The translations under genes and the position numbers were made by a program. Under the pieces are notes generated by a model. The model was given only the letters and a program-made list of their open reading frames with translations. It did not search any database and was not told where the DNA came from. A DNA stretch of 64,000 nt from positions 1 through 64,000 of the forward strand of contig NZ_BNEB01000003.1 in assembly GCF_016860545.1 (NCBI RefSeq), given 5' to 3'. Shown in pieces: positions 38,681-47,194 of this stretch. This stretch comes from Streptomyces asoensis (GTDB lineage: Bacteria > Actinomycetota > Actinomycetes > Streptomycetales > Streptomycetaceae). Position 1 is the first letter of the stretch, and every line of letters begins with the position of its first letter.

Positions 38681-40057
38681 TCAGGCCTCGGTCTTCTCCT
38701 CGGAGGTCTCCGCCTCGGCGGCGGCCTCCTCGGTCTCTTCCTCGTCGTCGTCCAGGTCGACGATCTCGCCGTTGGTGTCCTTCACCGTGGCGGACTCGAC
38801 GACCGTGGCCAGCGCCTTGCCGCGGGCGACCTCGCCGACCAGGAGCGGAACCTGGCCGCCCTCGACGACCGCCTGGGCGAACTGGTCGGGCGACATGCCG
38901 GAGGAGGCGGCACGGCGCATGAGGTGCTCGGTGAGCTCCTCCTGGTTGACGTTCAGCTTCTCGCGCTTGACGAGCTCGTCCAGCACGAACTGGGTCTTGA
39001 TGCCCTTGACCGCGGCCTCACGGGTCTCGGTCTCGAACTCCTCGGCCGTCTTGCCCTGGATCTCCAGGTACTTGTCGAGGTCGAGGCCCATCTGACCGAG
39101 CTGGTGGTGCTCCAGGTTGTGCTTGCGGGTGTTGACCTCGTCCTCGAGCAGCTTCTCGGGGACGGGCACCTCGACGAGCTCCAGCAGCTTCTCCAGGACG
39201 CGCTCCTGGGCCTGCGTGGCCTGGTCGTACTGCTTGGTGTTCTCGAGGCGCTTGCGGCTGTCCGCCTTGAGCTCCTCGAGGGTGTCGAACTCGGAGGCGA
39301 GCTGCGCGAACTCGTCGTCCAGCTCGGGCAGCTCGCGGGAGGCGACCTGGGTGACCTTGACGGTGACCTCGGCCTCCTTGCCGGCCGCCGAGCCGCCCTT
39401 GAGCTCGGAGGTGAAGGTGGCCTCGCCACCGGCCTCCAGGCCCTTCACGGCGTCGTCGATGCCTTCCAGCAGCTCGCCCGAGCCGATGGTGTAGGAGACG
39501 CCGCTGGCGACGCCGTCCTCGAGGACCTCGCCGTCGACCTTGGCCTCGAGGTCGACCGTCACGACGTCGCCGTCCTCGGCGGCGCGCTCGACCGGGGAGG
39601 TCGAGGCGAAGCGCTCGCGGAGCTGCTCGACCGCCTTGTCGATGTCCTCCTCGGACACCTCGACCGCGTCGACCTCGACCTCGATGGAGGAGAAGTCCTC
39701 GGGGAGCTCAAGGGCGGGGCGGACGTCGACCTCGGCGGTGAAGTTCAGCGTCTCGCCGTCCTTCAGCTCCGTGATGTCGACCTCGGGCTGGCCGAGGACG
39801 TCGATCTCGGCCTCGTTGACGGCCTCCGTGTAGAACTTCGGCAGCGCGTCGTTGACGGCCTCCTCCAGCACGGCGCCACGGCCGAAGCGCTGGTCGATGA
39901 CCCGGGCGGGGATCTTGCCCTTGCGGAAGCCCTTCACCGTGACCTGCTGGTTGATCTTCTTGTACGCCGCGTCGAGGCTGTCCTTGAGCTCCTCGAAGGG
40001 CACCTCGATGCTGAGCCGAACCCGGGTCGGGTTCAGGGTCTCCACGGCGCTCTTCAC
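38681..40057 (-). CDS. tig: Trigger factor, ribosome-associated chaperone
   Basis: 458 aa; binds the ribosome exit tunnel and has peptidyl-prolyl isomerase activity. The ribosome-binding signature lies in [18 protein letters not shown] (about 43-60), the FKBP-type domain in the middle ([36 protein letters not shown]), then the helical arms. The last 35 residues are very acidic. GTG 40057 has AAGGAG at 8 nt. Confidence 0.96.
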   Translation of the reverse strand: MKSAVETLNPTRVRLSIEVPFEELKDSLDAAYKKINQQVTVKGFRKGKIPARVIDQRFGRGAVLEEAVNDALPKFYTEAVNEAEIDVLGQPEVDITELKDGETLNFTAEVDVRPALELPEDFSSIEVEVDAVEVSEEDIDKAVEQLRERFASTSPVERAAEDGDVVTVDLEAKVDGEVLEDGVASGVSYTIGSGELLEGIDDAVKGLEAGGEATFTSELKGGSAAGKEAEVTVKVTQVASRELPELDDEFAQLASEFDTLEELKADSRKRLENTKQYDQATQAQERVLEKLLELVEVPVPEKLLEDEVNTRKHNLEHHQLGQMGLDLDKYLEIQGKTAEEFETETREAAVKGIKTQFVLDELVKREKLNVNQEELTEHLMRRAASSGMSPDQFAQAVVEGGQVPLLVGEVARGKALATVVESATVKDTNGEIVDLDDDEEETEEAAAEAETSEEKTEA

Positions 40058-40172
40058 GGTTCGGTCTCCTTGGGGGCTGACTTCTCGGGTTCTGCAGGAG
40101 CCAGACCGGCTCCCGCGGATTCGCCGCCCGGAGGACCAACCAGAGGATGAGGCATACGGGCGTGCAGCTTGC

Positions 40173-40202
40173 ATAGTAACGGCAGCGAGGACACGCCCCA
40201 AA
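40173..40202 (-). promoter_or_regulatory. Candidate tig promoter
   Basis: Minus-strand TTTGGG (40197-40202) and TACTAT (40173-40178) separated by 18 nt. It would give a leader of about 110 nt before the tig start codon. Match to the SigA/HrdB consensus is fair. Confidence 0.4.
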
Positions 40203-40322
40203 GGCGATCAAGCGGGGCGACCGTGCGGACGGCCGGTGACGCCCGGTGAGGGCCGTTCGGTGACCGGTGACGGCCGGGTCGGCGGGCGGTGCCGCCGGTC
40301 CGTGTCGACGCGCGCCGACCGG

Positions 40323-40399
40323 TGGTCGGGGTGGCGGGATTTGAACCCACGGCCTTCCGCTCCCAAAGCGGACGCGCTACCAAGCTGCGCCACACCCCG
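40323..40399 (-). tRNA. tRNA-Pro (anticodon TGG)
   Basis: 77 nt including an encoded CCA end. Acceptor arms CGGGGTG/CACCCCG pair, D-loop GCGCAGCTTGGTAGCGC, anticodon loop CTTTGGGA with TGG, T-loop GGTTCAAATC. Confidence 0.95.
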
Positions 40400-40564
40400 T
40401 CTGGTGCGTCACGTAGGGTACATGGCCGCAGGCCGTCCGACCGCCGCTTTTGCCGAGCCACGGGGAGGGCTCCGGCGGGCCGGGGAAACGGGGTGTGCAC
40501 CGAGGGGCGCGGACCCGCTACGATGCCTGAAGTGCCGCGGTCGCTGACCTGCGGCGCACTGTGT

Positions 40565-40635
40565 GCGGGCGTAGCTCAATGGTAGAGCACTAGTCTTCCA
40601 AACTAGCTACGCGGGTTCGATTCCCGTCGCCCGCT
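40565..40635 (+). tRNA. tRNA-Gly (anticodon TCC)
   Basis: 71 nt, no encoded CCA. Acceptor arms GCGGGCG/CGCCCGC, anticodon stem CTAGT/ACTAG around CTTCCAA, T-loop GGTTCGATTCC. Its 3' half is the left copy of a 59-bp direct repeat whose other copy is at 45014, which marks it as an integration site. Confidence 0.96.
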
Positions 40636-40652
40636 CTGTACGGACCGGGGCC
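40594..40652 (+). repeat. attL of the integrated element (tRNA-Gly 3' half plus 17 bp)
   Basis: 59 bp from the anticodon loop of tRNA-Gly to 17 bp past its 3' end, identical to 45014-45072 except T/C at 40604/45024. That base pairs with the 5' half of the anticodon stem only in this copy, so the crossover was 3' of it. Confidence 0.88.
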
Positions 40653-40905
40653 AGGTCGGAGAGTGCATTCTCCGCCTGGCCCTGATCGTTTTCGGGGACT
40701 GTGTTCGGTCCGGCCTGTCCCCCGCGTGCCCCTTGGGCTTTGGATCTTTCTTTTTCTTGATCTTCGGCTCCTTCTTCCGCCCCTTGGCGACGAGACCGCT
40801 CACCGCGTCGTCGATCAGCCGGTCGCGTCCGGCGCCGGCATGCTGATAGATCAACGCGGCGCGGGCGGTGCTGTCGCCTGTGAGGTGATCTGGCACGCGG
40901 ATCAC
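40603..40905 (-). pseudogene. Tyrosine recombinase (integrase) C-terminal remnant A
   Basis: The frame carries TGDSTARAALIYQHAGAGR, the end of an actinomycete phage-type integrase including the nucleophile Tyr (LIYQH), then a Lys-rich tail. The catalytic Arg/His boxes and the N-terminal domain are missing; upstream sequence is not integrase-like in any frame. The last codons run into the antisense of tRNA-Gly (ending in RRESNPRS). It sits next to attL, where an integrase gene is expected. Confidence 0.7.
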
Positions 40906-41576
40906 AACCGTCAGGTGAAGATCCGCCTCGATGAACGGAGCGTGCCCAGCTTCCCCGCTGGATCTGGTGCGGTAGTGGTGCAGAGCTGCGGCGTCCAGGA
41001 GGTGACAGCCCAGGTCGGCGGCGGCTTGGGGTTTATTTGTCGTCTAGGACAATTTGAGGCTTCCGCGCCCTCCATGTGCCCCAAGTCGCACCGCCGTGCC
41101 ACCAGAGGCGACTCCGAAGGGGCATTCCTGATGGTACGTCAGCCAATCATCTCGAATGGCGAGACACACGCTCTGTGGCCTGCGCCACTTCCGGGCGCCA
41201 GGCCAATGAAGTCGGTTTTGCAAAGCGCCAGTTCGCGCTGACGTCGACTGCGGGAAGACCGCGCCACCGGGGCAGGGGTGCCGGTGGTTGCCACCATTGC
41301 GAGACCGTTCAAGCTCGGAGCGGACTTTCCGTTCAAGCTCCTAACGAAAAGTCCGGCGTTTCCTGAGTGAACGGCTGGGCCGCGGGGGCCCCGGCCGTCG
41401 CAGCGCCCTGGACCGCAGTGGTGGCGTAGGAGCCGACGGGTCAGCCACCGCCCCCTACGCGCCGGCGGCCTTCCGGCGAGCGGCAGGGCATCGGTGATGG
41501 CCGGGAGTCCGCCGCGTGCCGACGCCGCCCCGCCGACTCGCCGACCCGCCATCAGTCGGTGGCGCGGTTCTGTCCC
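40906..41576. other. 671-bp region without a recognisable gene inside the element
   Basis: Reading frames here are short and have no family features or normal codon bias; part of it (41040-41360) is lower in G+C than the surroundings. At 41321-41355 a 13-bp stem with one G-U-type mismatch and a 9-nt loop (CAAGCTCCT) could be a terminator, and GTTCAAGCTC occurs twice (41307, 41331). Probably decayed element DNA. Confidence 0.55.
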
Positions 41577-41975
41577 TCACACCTTCTCGGCCAGCACGCG
41601 CGGATACCCGGCGGTGAGCAGACCCATGTCCTCGACGTCGGACGTCAGGATCGTCACCCGGCCAGGATGCTGGAGCGCGGTCGCGCACAGCATGGCGTCG
41701 ATGGCGTACTTGTGGCCGTGCAGACCCGCTGTCATCAGCAGGGTGGCGGCAGCCTGCGCCAAGCCTTGCGTGACCGGCTCGACGCGGATTCGGGACAGCG
41801 TCCACCTCAGCGCGGCTTCATTCATCTTCGGGTGGATGACCTCGACAAGGACGGCCGCGGAGGTGATGACCGGCAGGTCCGCGTCACGGGCGGCCGTCAG
41901 CCACTCGTGGACCTCACGGTCACGCTGCACCGCCTTCGCCAGGCCCTCGCTGTCCAGGACCAGGACACCGCTCAC
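41577..41975 (-). CDS. PIN-domain toxin, VapC family
   Basis: Ribonuclease toxin of 132 aa. The acidic metal site is complete: Asp in VLVLDSEGLAK, Glu in AAVLVEVIHP, Asp in YAIDAMLCATAL and Asp in ILTSDVEDM. The GTG start overlaps the antitoxin stop (GTGA, 41972-41975), the usual coupling for such pairs. Lies within the tRNA-Gly element and appears intact, unlike its neighbours. Confidence 0.88.
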   Translation of the reverse strand: MSGVLVLDSEGLAKAVQRDREVHEWLTAARDADLPVITSAAVLVEVIHPKMNEAALRWTLSRIRVEPVTQGLAQAAATLLMTAGLHGHKYAIDAMLCATALQHPGRVTILTSDVEDMGLLTAGYPRVLAEKV

Positions 41976-42250
41976 GCGGCCGCCCCTGCGCCCGAGGTGC
42001 CGCCGCTCAGGCGCGCACGTTTGGCCGCCACCGCCTCCGGGTCGGCTGGGCCGTGCACCTTGTCGAAGTCCGCGATCAGCTCGTCGAGGTTGTCCCGCTC
42101 GATCTGCCGCTGGGCCGCCTTCTCCAGGTACGCCGACACGCCCCGCCTACCGACCCGATCACGGATCGCCTGCAGGGTGCCGGCGGTCAGAGTGACGGAG
42201 ATGCCGTTGGTGGGACCGTCACCGGGGAGGAAGTCCACGTCGTCAGCCAT
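41972..42250 (-). CDS. VapB-type antitoxin
   Basis: 92 aa. An N-terminal ribbon-helix-helix-like part (GISVTLTAGTLQAIRDRVG, then RGVSAYLEKAAQRQIERD) for DNA binding is followed by a tail (DELIADFDKVHGPADPEAV) that would cover the toxin. It precedes the toxin gene with a 4-nt overlap. ATG 42250 is the natural start; longer frames come from the integrase remnant. Confidence 0.85.
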   Translation of the reverse strand: MADDVDFLPGDGPTNGISVTLTAGTLQAIRDRVGRRGVSAYLEKAAQRQIERDNLDELIADFDKVHGPADPEAVAAKRARLSGGTSGAGAAA

Positions 42251-42274
42251 GACTCCGAGTATGCCATTGAAGAT

Positions 42275-42282
42275 GCTATAGC
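42275..42282. promoter_or_regulatory. Palindrome before the antitoxin gene
   Basis: Perfect 8-bp palindrome GCTATAGC 25 nt upstream of the antitoxin ATG, overlapping a TATAGC -10-like hexamer on the minus strand. A candidate autoregulatory operator. Confidence 0.3.
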
Positions 42283-42339
42283 GGAGGACGGATACACCTC
42301 TCCTTCGCACGAGGCCTCGTGCCTGCTTCCAGTGGACGA

Positions 42340-42642
42340 CTACGCTCCACGTGCCTGCTGCCGCCCCGCATCCGACTCCCGCAACTGCTGCCGCACCTCC
42401 ACCTCGATGCTCTGCGCCAACTTTCGCTGGTGCTTCGCCGTCGAGCGCTGGTAGATCAGATGGGCCCGCTCCGAGGACTGGCCGGCGCGGACCATCAGGT
42501 CCTTCGGCTTGACGCCGGTGTCGGCGGCGAGGGTGTTGCCGGTGTGGCCGAAGGTCGAGCGGCGGAAGGGGCCGTCCTTCCCACCGACGAAGATCAGCCC
42601 GTCCGGGCCCGACTCGGCGTAGTTCTCCAGGTGCCAGCGGAG
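42340..42642 (-). pseudogene. Tyrosine recombinase (integrase) C-terminal remnant B
   Basis: Reading 100 codons to the TAG at 42340 gives ESGPDGLIFVGGKDGPFRRS, then HTGNTLAADTGVKPKDLM, VRAGQSSERAHLIYQRS and a charged tail, the C-terminal half of an actinomycete integrase. The stretch that normally lies between RRSTFG and HTG (about 20 residues with the DLR of the catalytic box) is missing, and a TAG stands in frame at 42643-42645. It is clearly dead, and differs from remnant A in sequence. Confidence 0.78.
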
Positions 42643-42915
42643 CTACCGGCGGAGGAACGCGGGACCACAGGCGGATGCCGAGATGATCAGGTGGAAGGTG
42701 TCGCGGCGGTAGACCTCCGCGCAGGCCGCGCACCGGGTGGTACGGCGGTTGGTGCAGCGGACGAGGAGGTTTCCGACGGGTAGGGCGGTGGAGCCGAGGT
42801 GGTGCAGGACGCGCCCGACCTCACCGGTCGTCGTGTCGACGGCGTACTCGGTGCGGTGGCCGTCGAGGCGTACGGGGTGGGTGCAGCCGCATGCGCAACA
42901 CGTAGCGCGCAGCCG
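42643..42915 (-). pseudogene. RepSA-like replication initiator N-terminal remnant
   Basis: The frame reads CACGCTHPVRLDGHRTEYAV, then VLHHLGSTALPVGNLLVRC, then CTNRRTTRCAACAEVYRRD and TFHLI. This matches the zinc-Cys N-terminus of RepSA proteins of pSAM2-like elements (family pattern C-NRR-C-C-YxxDxFHLIRAG). Homology stops right after FHLI and nine codons on the frame ends at TAG 42643, from where it continues as integrase remnant B. So a deletion joined rep to int, removing most of rep and anything between. Confidence 0.7.
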
Positions 42916-43159
42916 TGCGGGCGCCGGTGTGCTTCTCGCGGCCACGGCCGTCGCAGTACGTGCCGACCTGGACGGGACAGCCCGGAAAGACGGCCAAGAA
43001 CCCTGGCAGCCCTTTGGAGCAGGGCTGGAGACCTCACCGACCGTCCGGCCCGTGGTTCGGCATCGAGGGGGATCAGACCCTGCCGCGGGTACGCCGGATC
43101 GGACCGGGGCCGCAGAACCATGCAGTCGCGCCACGGCCCGCGGCTCCAGCATCGGCCGT

Positions 43160-44773
43160 TCAGTCGTTGCGGTTCAGCGAGCCCACCACCGTGACAGGGT
43201 CGGTGATCTCATAGAAGAGCTGGTCACTGCCCGAGCGGGTCAAGCGGATCCCCACCTCGGTGATACAGGTGGAGTTCTTGGTGATCTCTTCCCGGACCCG
43301 GACGCCGCCAGCCGACTCCTCGGTGAGGATCCAGTGACCGCTGCAGCCGAGGGACGGGTAGTCGACCGTCGCCACCCGCTCGCCGACCTTCCCACCGGTG
43401 TAGTCCACCTTCACCGTGTACTCCTGCGACCCGTCCTGCCGCAGCAGCCCGCTCCACGGTCCCTCGTAGGTGAACGCCTTCGCCAAGGGTGATTTCGTAT
43501 GCGCCGGTGAGCTGCCGTCGCTCGGGGGCGACGACGCGGTGGCCGTTCCCGGATCCGCTGCCCGGTCGTCGTTCCGCCCGTTGTCACCCGGCTTCACGAG
43601 CGTCAGGACGACGGCCACCACAATCGCGCCGACGGTGAGAAGAACCGGTACGAGCGCGCGGTTACGGCCGCCTCCACCATTCGGCGCAACGACGGTCCGT
43701 CCCCCTGGAGCTCGAACCTGAGTAGGCATCGGCATCGGCATCCGCACCGGGGCCGGCACGGAGGGCGGGGGCGGCATGGGCCGTTCCAGGGGCCGACCGT
43801 ATGCGGGAGCGTGCGCCGTCGGCATCGCGTGCACCCCCTGCAGAGTGTCGACCTGAGTCCGCGGCGGGCCCTGCGGGTCGTCGAGACCGAGCAGGCGGGC
43901 ACTCCTGCGCCCGATCTCCGCCGTCAAGGCCGGTGGGAGCCATGTGCTTTGCGGCTCACCCGCCGTCGCCGCAGCCGCCATCTCGGCGATCGCATGCAAC
44001 GGCGGGCGTTGCCCGGTGTCCTTCGCCATACACCGACGCACGAGACCGGCCAGCGTTTCCGGCAGTCCCACCAGGTCCGGATCGTCCTCCACGACACGCA
44101 TCATCAGCGCGTAGCTACCGCTGTCGGAGTCGCCGAACGGATGCCGGCCCGTGGCGGAGAACGCGAGCACCGAACCGAGGCTGAAGACATCGCTGGCCGC
44201 GGTGACATGCCTCCCCCTGACCTGCTCCGGGGACATGTATCCCGGCGAGCCGATCACCGCTCCGGTCCGGGTGGCGACGCTGGCATCGGCCGCCCGCGCC
44301 ACCCCGAAGTCGATCACCCGGGGGCCGTCGAGGGTGAGCATCACGTTCGACGGCTTGAGATCCCGGTGCACCAGCCCGCTGCCATGGATGTTCTGCAGAG
44401 CCCCGACCAGCCCGGCGGCCAACGACCACACCGACTCCTCAGGCAGCCGCCCGACGTGGCCCGTCACCGCCTCGTGCAGGGTGAGACCGGGAACGTAGCC
44501 CGTGGCGAGCCAGGGCGTGGAGGACTCGGTGTCGAAGTCGAGGACGGGAGCCGTCCACGCACCGTCGACCCGCTGGGCCGACCGCACCTCGGCACGGAAC
44601 CGCCGCCGGAACTCCTGATCGTGGGCCAGCTGCGCATGGATCACCTTGACCGCGGCCATCCGCCCCTGGGCCCCGCGCCCCAGATACACCAACCCCATGC
44701 CACCCGCGCCAAGCCGGCCGAGCAGCCGGTAGTCGCCGATCCGGGACGGATCCTCGGCCCTGAGTGGTTCCAC
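43160..44773 (-). CDS. Membrane Ser/Thr protein kinase (PknB type)
   Basis: 537 aa. Kinase domain about 13-270: glycine loop LGRLGAGGMGLVYLG, AVKVIHA lysine, catalytic HRDLKPSNVML, IDFGVAR (DFG), activation end GSPGYMSPEQ. A Pro-rich linker (about 300-365) leads to one membrane span (VPVLLTVGAIVVAVVLTLV, about 375-393). The outer C-terminal domain (about 430-537) has two Cys (LGCSGHW and NSTCITE) and seems a small beta-sandwich sensor. Intact, between the direct repeats of the tRNA-Gly element. GTG start has a GGGGGCGGA block 4 nt upstream. Confidence 0.92.
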   Translation of the reverse strand: MEPLRAEDPSRIGDYRLLGRLGAGGMGLVYLGRGAQGRMAAVKVIHAQLAHDQEFRRRFRAEVRSAQRVDGAWTAPVLDFDTESSTPWLATGYVPGLTLHEAVTGHVGRLPEESVWSLAAGLVGALQNIHGSGLVHRDLKPSNVMLTLDGPRVIDFGVARAADASVATRTGAVIGSPGYMSPEQVRGRHVTAASDVFSLGSVLAFSATGRHPFGDSDSGSYALMMRVVEDDPDLVGLPETLAGLVRRCMAKDTGQRPPLHAIAEMAAAATAGEPQSTWLPPALTAEIGRRSARLLGLDDPQGPPRTQVDTLQGVHAMPTAHAPAYGRPLERPMPPPPSVPAPVRMPMPMPTQVRAPGGRTVVAPNGGGGRNRALVPVLLTVGAIVVAVVLTLVKPGDNGRNDDRAADPGTATASSPPSDGSSPAHTKSPLAKAFTYEGPWSGLLRQDGSQEYTVKVDYTGGKVGERVATVDYPSLGCSGHWILTEESAGGVRVREEITKNSTCITEVGIRLTRSGSDQLFYEITDPVTVVGSLNRND

Positions 44774-45013
44774 GCTGTCCGCCCCCAGAACAATCGGTCA
44801 ATGACTACTCACATTCTGGACCGTTGACCGCACCCGCGGGACCGACTCGGCTGCGTCAGTGATCGCCGGGTGGCCTCCTGGCAGGCCCGGCCCGCCGCCG
44901 AACGGGCCCGGGAACGAGCGGCGGCTGACGGGGAGCCACGGGGAACGGCGACGACCGGTGGGATGACCCGCACGTCAGCATCTCGCCGGCTCAGCCCCGA
45001 TCCGCATCCGCGA

Positions 45014-45072
45014 TCTTCCAAACCAGCTACGCGGGTTCGATTCCCGTCGCCCGCTCTGTACGGACCGGGGCC
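45014..45072 (+). repeat. attR of the integrated element
   Basis: Second copy of the 59-bp repeat. It starts at the tRNA-Gly anticodon loop and has no 5' half, so it is not a tRNA gene. C at 45024 replaces T of the left copy. Confidence 0.88.
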
Positions 45073-45139
45073 CGTCAGGCTCTCGCGCGCCGCTCCCCGC
45101 ACCCTGTGTCGAAGATCATGGAACGGTCCGGCCCCACCC

Positions 45140-47194
45140 TCAGGGCACGGCTCCGATCGGCACGGACACGGCTGCGGCCTCGGTGGCGTCGGTGGGCACC
45201 TCAGCCTCGGTGCGGCTCAGGTCCAGCACGATGAGGACGGCCGCGGCGACGCCGAGATAGATGAGCAGGTTGATCAGCGCCTGGCTGGTTCCGTGGCCGT
45301 CGAAGTAGATGGTGTGGTGCAGCAGGATGTAGCCGTTGCGGGGCGGCAGGTACGGTCCGAGGTCGCGCCAGAAGGCAGGCAGGTACGGCACCCCGCTCGC
45401 TCCGCCCGAGGACGGGTTGCCCAGCAGGATCATGAGGACGACCGTCACGAGCGTGCCGATCGGTCCGAGCAGTTTCTGCAGGATCGCGGCGACGAAGGCG
45501 ACCACGGCGACGATCAGCGAGCAGATGGGCCAGGTGATCCAGAACCTGCTGCTGGGGAAACCCTGGAGCCAGTAGCAGACGATCAGGTCGACGACCAGAC
45601 CGCTGACCACGGCGAACCCGGCCAGCTGGGCGGCCCGCCAGCGCCCCGCCGCCCTGCCCGTGGCGGCCATGAGCAGGGTCGAACTCATGTACCCGCCGAT
45701 GAGCAGGGGGACGAGCATGAGCGCCTGCACCAGGCCGAACGGGTCCTTGGCGACCAGCGGGAGCGGAGCGTACTGCCGGACCTGGAGTCTGTGCCCGGTG
45801 GCGCGGGCCGCCTCCTCGAAGCGCACGGCGAGGTCGAGGGGCGCGAGGTCGCTCATGGACGGCACCACGATCAGGGTGTCCGATCCGCCCGACGGGACCA
45901 GCGCACCGAAGATACGGGCCTCGTCCATGGCTGTCCTGGCCGCCGCCTCGTCCGGGTACTCCGTGACCTTCAGGGAGATGTTCTTCTCGGCCGCGGCCAG
46001 GACGGGCGAGGAGCCGACCGCGCCGAACGGCAGGTCGGAGGCCTTGGGGGCGTGTCCGGCGCTCATGTAGGTGGTGGCGAACAGGCTCTGCATCACGGTG
46101 CAGACGGCCAGCGCGGCCAACATCCCGATCACGGCCCGGCGGCGGCCGGGAGCACCCGCCGTACGGCCGGGCGACGGCGAGGGGAGCTGCGGAGCACCGG
46201 TGCCGGTGGCCGCTCGGGCCGGGCGGACGCGGCCGAACCAGGCGATGACGGCCGTCGCGGCGGCGGCGTACAGGAAGAGCACGATCAGCGGGGTGGTGAT
46301 GTCGTTGCCGTCGAAATAGAGCACGTGGTTGACCAGGGTGACCGCGTTCTGCGGTGGGAGGAGCACGCCGATGTTGCGCCAGTACACCGGCAGCAGGTAG
46401 GTGCCCAGTCCGCCCGCCGGCGGGCCGCCGACGACGATGAACAGCACCGCCACGAGCAACGTGCCCAGCTTGCCCGCCAAAGCCTGCACCGCGGCGGCCG
46501 CCAGCGCCACGGCCGAGGTGATGAGCCAGAAGCAGGGCAGCAGCGGCCAGAAGTGGCTGCTGGAGTAGGCGCCGATGCCCGGCCCGGCAATGAGGTCGGT
46601 GAGCAGAGCGCCCACCAGGGCGTAGCCGATCAGGATCGCCGCCCGCCAGGGTGCGGCGGCGACGCCGTGAGCCGCCTTGAAGACCAGCACGGCGGCCAGA
46701 TAGCCGCCGATCAGCAGCGGCAGCAACAGCAGTGACGTCACTGCGCCGACCGGGTCGCCCGAGGCCAGGGGCGCGACCTTGCGCACGGTGACGGGCCGGT
46801 CCAGCTTGTGCGCGGCGGCCAGGAACGCCGGCTCCAGCTCGGTCTGCGCGAAGAAGCTCTTCGCCGGGACGACGACCAGGGTGTCGGACGACTTCTGGCC
46901 GAGGTAGGCCCCGTACAGCTCGCCCCGGCCCGCCGCGTCCATGACCGCCGACTCGTCCGGGTAGGAGGTCAGGTCGAGTCCGCCCCGTGACGCCACCGCC
47001 GCGACCACCGGAGAGGGCGGGCCGGTCACACCGAAGGGCATGTTCCGCGGCACGAGCAGCTGCTGTGCGCTGACCAGGCACAGGGCCAGCAGCGCCTGCG
47101 CGACGAGCACCACGGCCAGCGCCGCGCCGATCTTCAGGACGCCGCTGCGCCGCTCCGCTCCGCCCGGGTCCGCCCGGGCCGGTCGCCTCGCCAT
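45140..47194 (-). CDS. Internally duplicated ABC-2/DUF3533-like membrane protein
   Basis: 684 aa made of two similar halves (about 20-325 and 350-665). Each half has one N-terminal span, an outer domain with a PFGVTG/PFGAVG turn, YPDE and D/S-TLVVVP or TLIVVPSMS, and then about six spans with repeated signatures (LLIGGYLAAVLVFKAAHG against LLIGGYMSSTLLMAATGR; LPPQNAVTLVNHVLYFDGND against LPPRNGYILLHHTIYFDGHG). The halves look like one ancestral ABC-2-type or YhgE/Pip-like protein fused in tandem, giving about 14 spans. No ATPase is encoded next to it. GGAGG 6 nt upstream of ATG. Role unknown. Confidence 0.82.
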   Translation of the reverse strand: MARRPARADPGGAERRSGVLKIGAALAVVLVAQALLALCLVSAQQLLVPRNMPFGVTGPPSPVVAAVASRGGLDLTSYPDESAVMDAAGRGELYGAYLGQKSSDTLVVVPAKSFFAQTELEPAFLAAAHKLDRPVTVRKVAPLASGDPVGAVTSLLLLPLLIGGYLAAVLVFKAAHGVAAAPWRAAILIGYALVGALLTDLIAGPGIGAYSSSHFWPLLPCFWLITSAVALAAAAVQALAGKLGTLLVAVLFIVVGGPPAGGLGTYLLPVYWRNIGVLLPPQNAVTLVNHVLYFDGNDITTPLIVLFLYAAAATAVIAWFGRVRPARAATGTGAPQLPSPSPGRTAGAPGRRRAVIGMLAALAVCTVMQSLFATTYMSAGHAPKASDLPFGAVGSSPVLAAAEKNISLKVTEYPDEAAARTAMDEARIFGALVPSGGSDTLIVVPSMSDLAPLDLAVRFEEAARATGHRLQVRQYAPLPLVAKDPFGLVQALMLVPLLIGGYMSSTLLMAATGRAAGRWRAAQLAGFAVVSGLVVDLIVCYWLQGFPSSRFWITWPICSLIVAVVAFVAAILQKLLGPIGTLVTVVLMILLGNPSSGGASGVPYLPAFWRDLGPYLPPRNGYILLHHTIYFDGHGTSQALINLLIYLGVAAAVLIVLDLSRTEAEVPTDATEAAAVSVPIGAVP

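Larger units (their letters stand above)
40594..45072. mobile_element. Decayed integrative element (AICE-like) in tRNA-Gly
   Basis: About 4.4 kb bounded by 59-bp direct repeats. The content is that of an actinomycete integrative and conjugative element after heavy deletion: integrase C-terminal remnants at 40603-40905 and 42340-42642, a RepSA-like N-terminal remnant at 42643-42915, plus a toxin-antitoxin pair and a Ser/Thr kinase. No transfer (FtsK/Tra) gene, excisionase or complete integrase is left, so it cannot move by itself. Whether the kinase came with the element or was already nearby is inferred only from its position between the repeats. Confidence 0.82.

Noticed and set aside
41139..41552. 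137-codon frame on the minus strand inside the element
   Set aside because: Codon use and composition are not those of a gene, and no motif is visible; kept as non-coding decayed DNA.
45014..45072. Second tRNA-Gly gene
   Set aside because: Only the 3' half from the anticodon loop is present; there is no acceptor or D-arm 5' half, so it is an att half-site.
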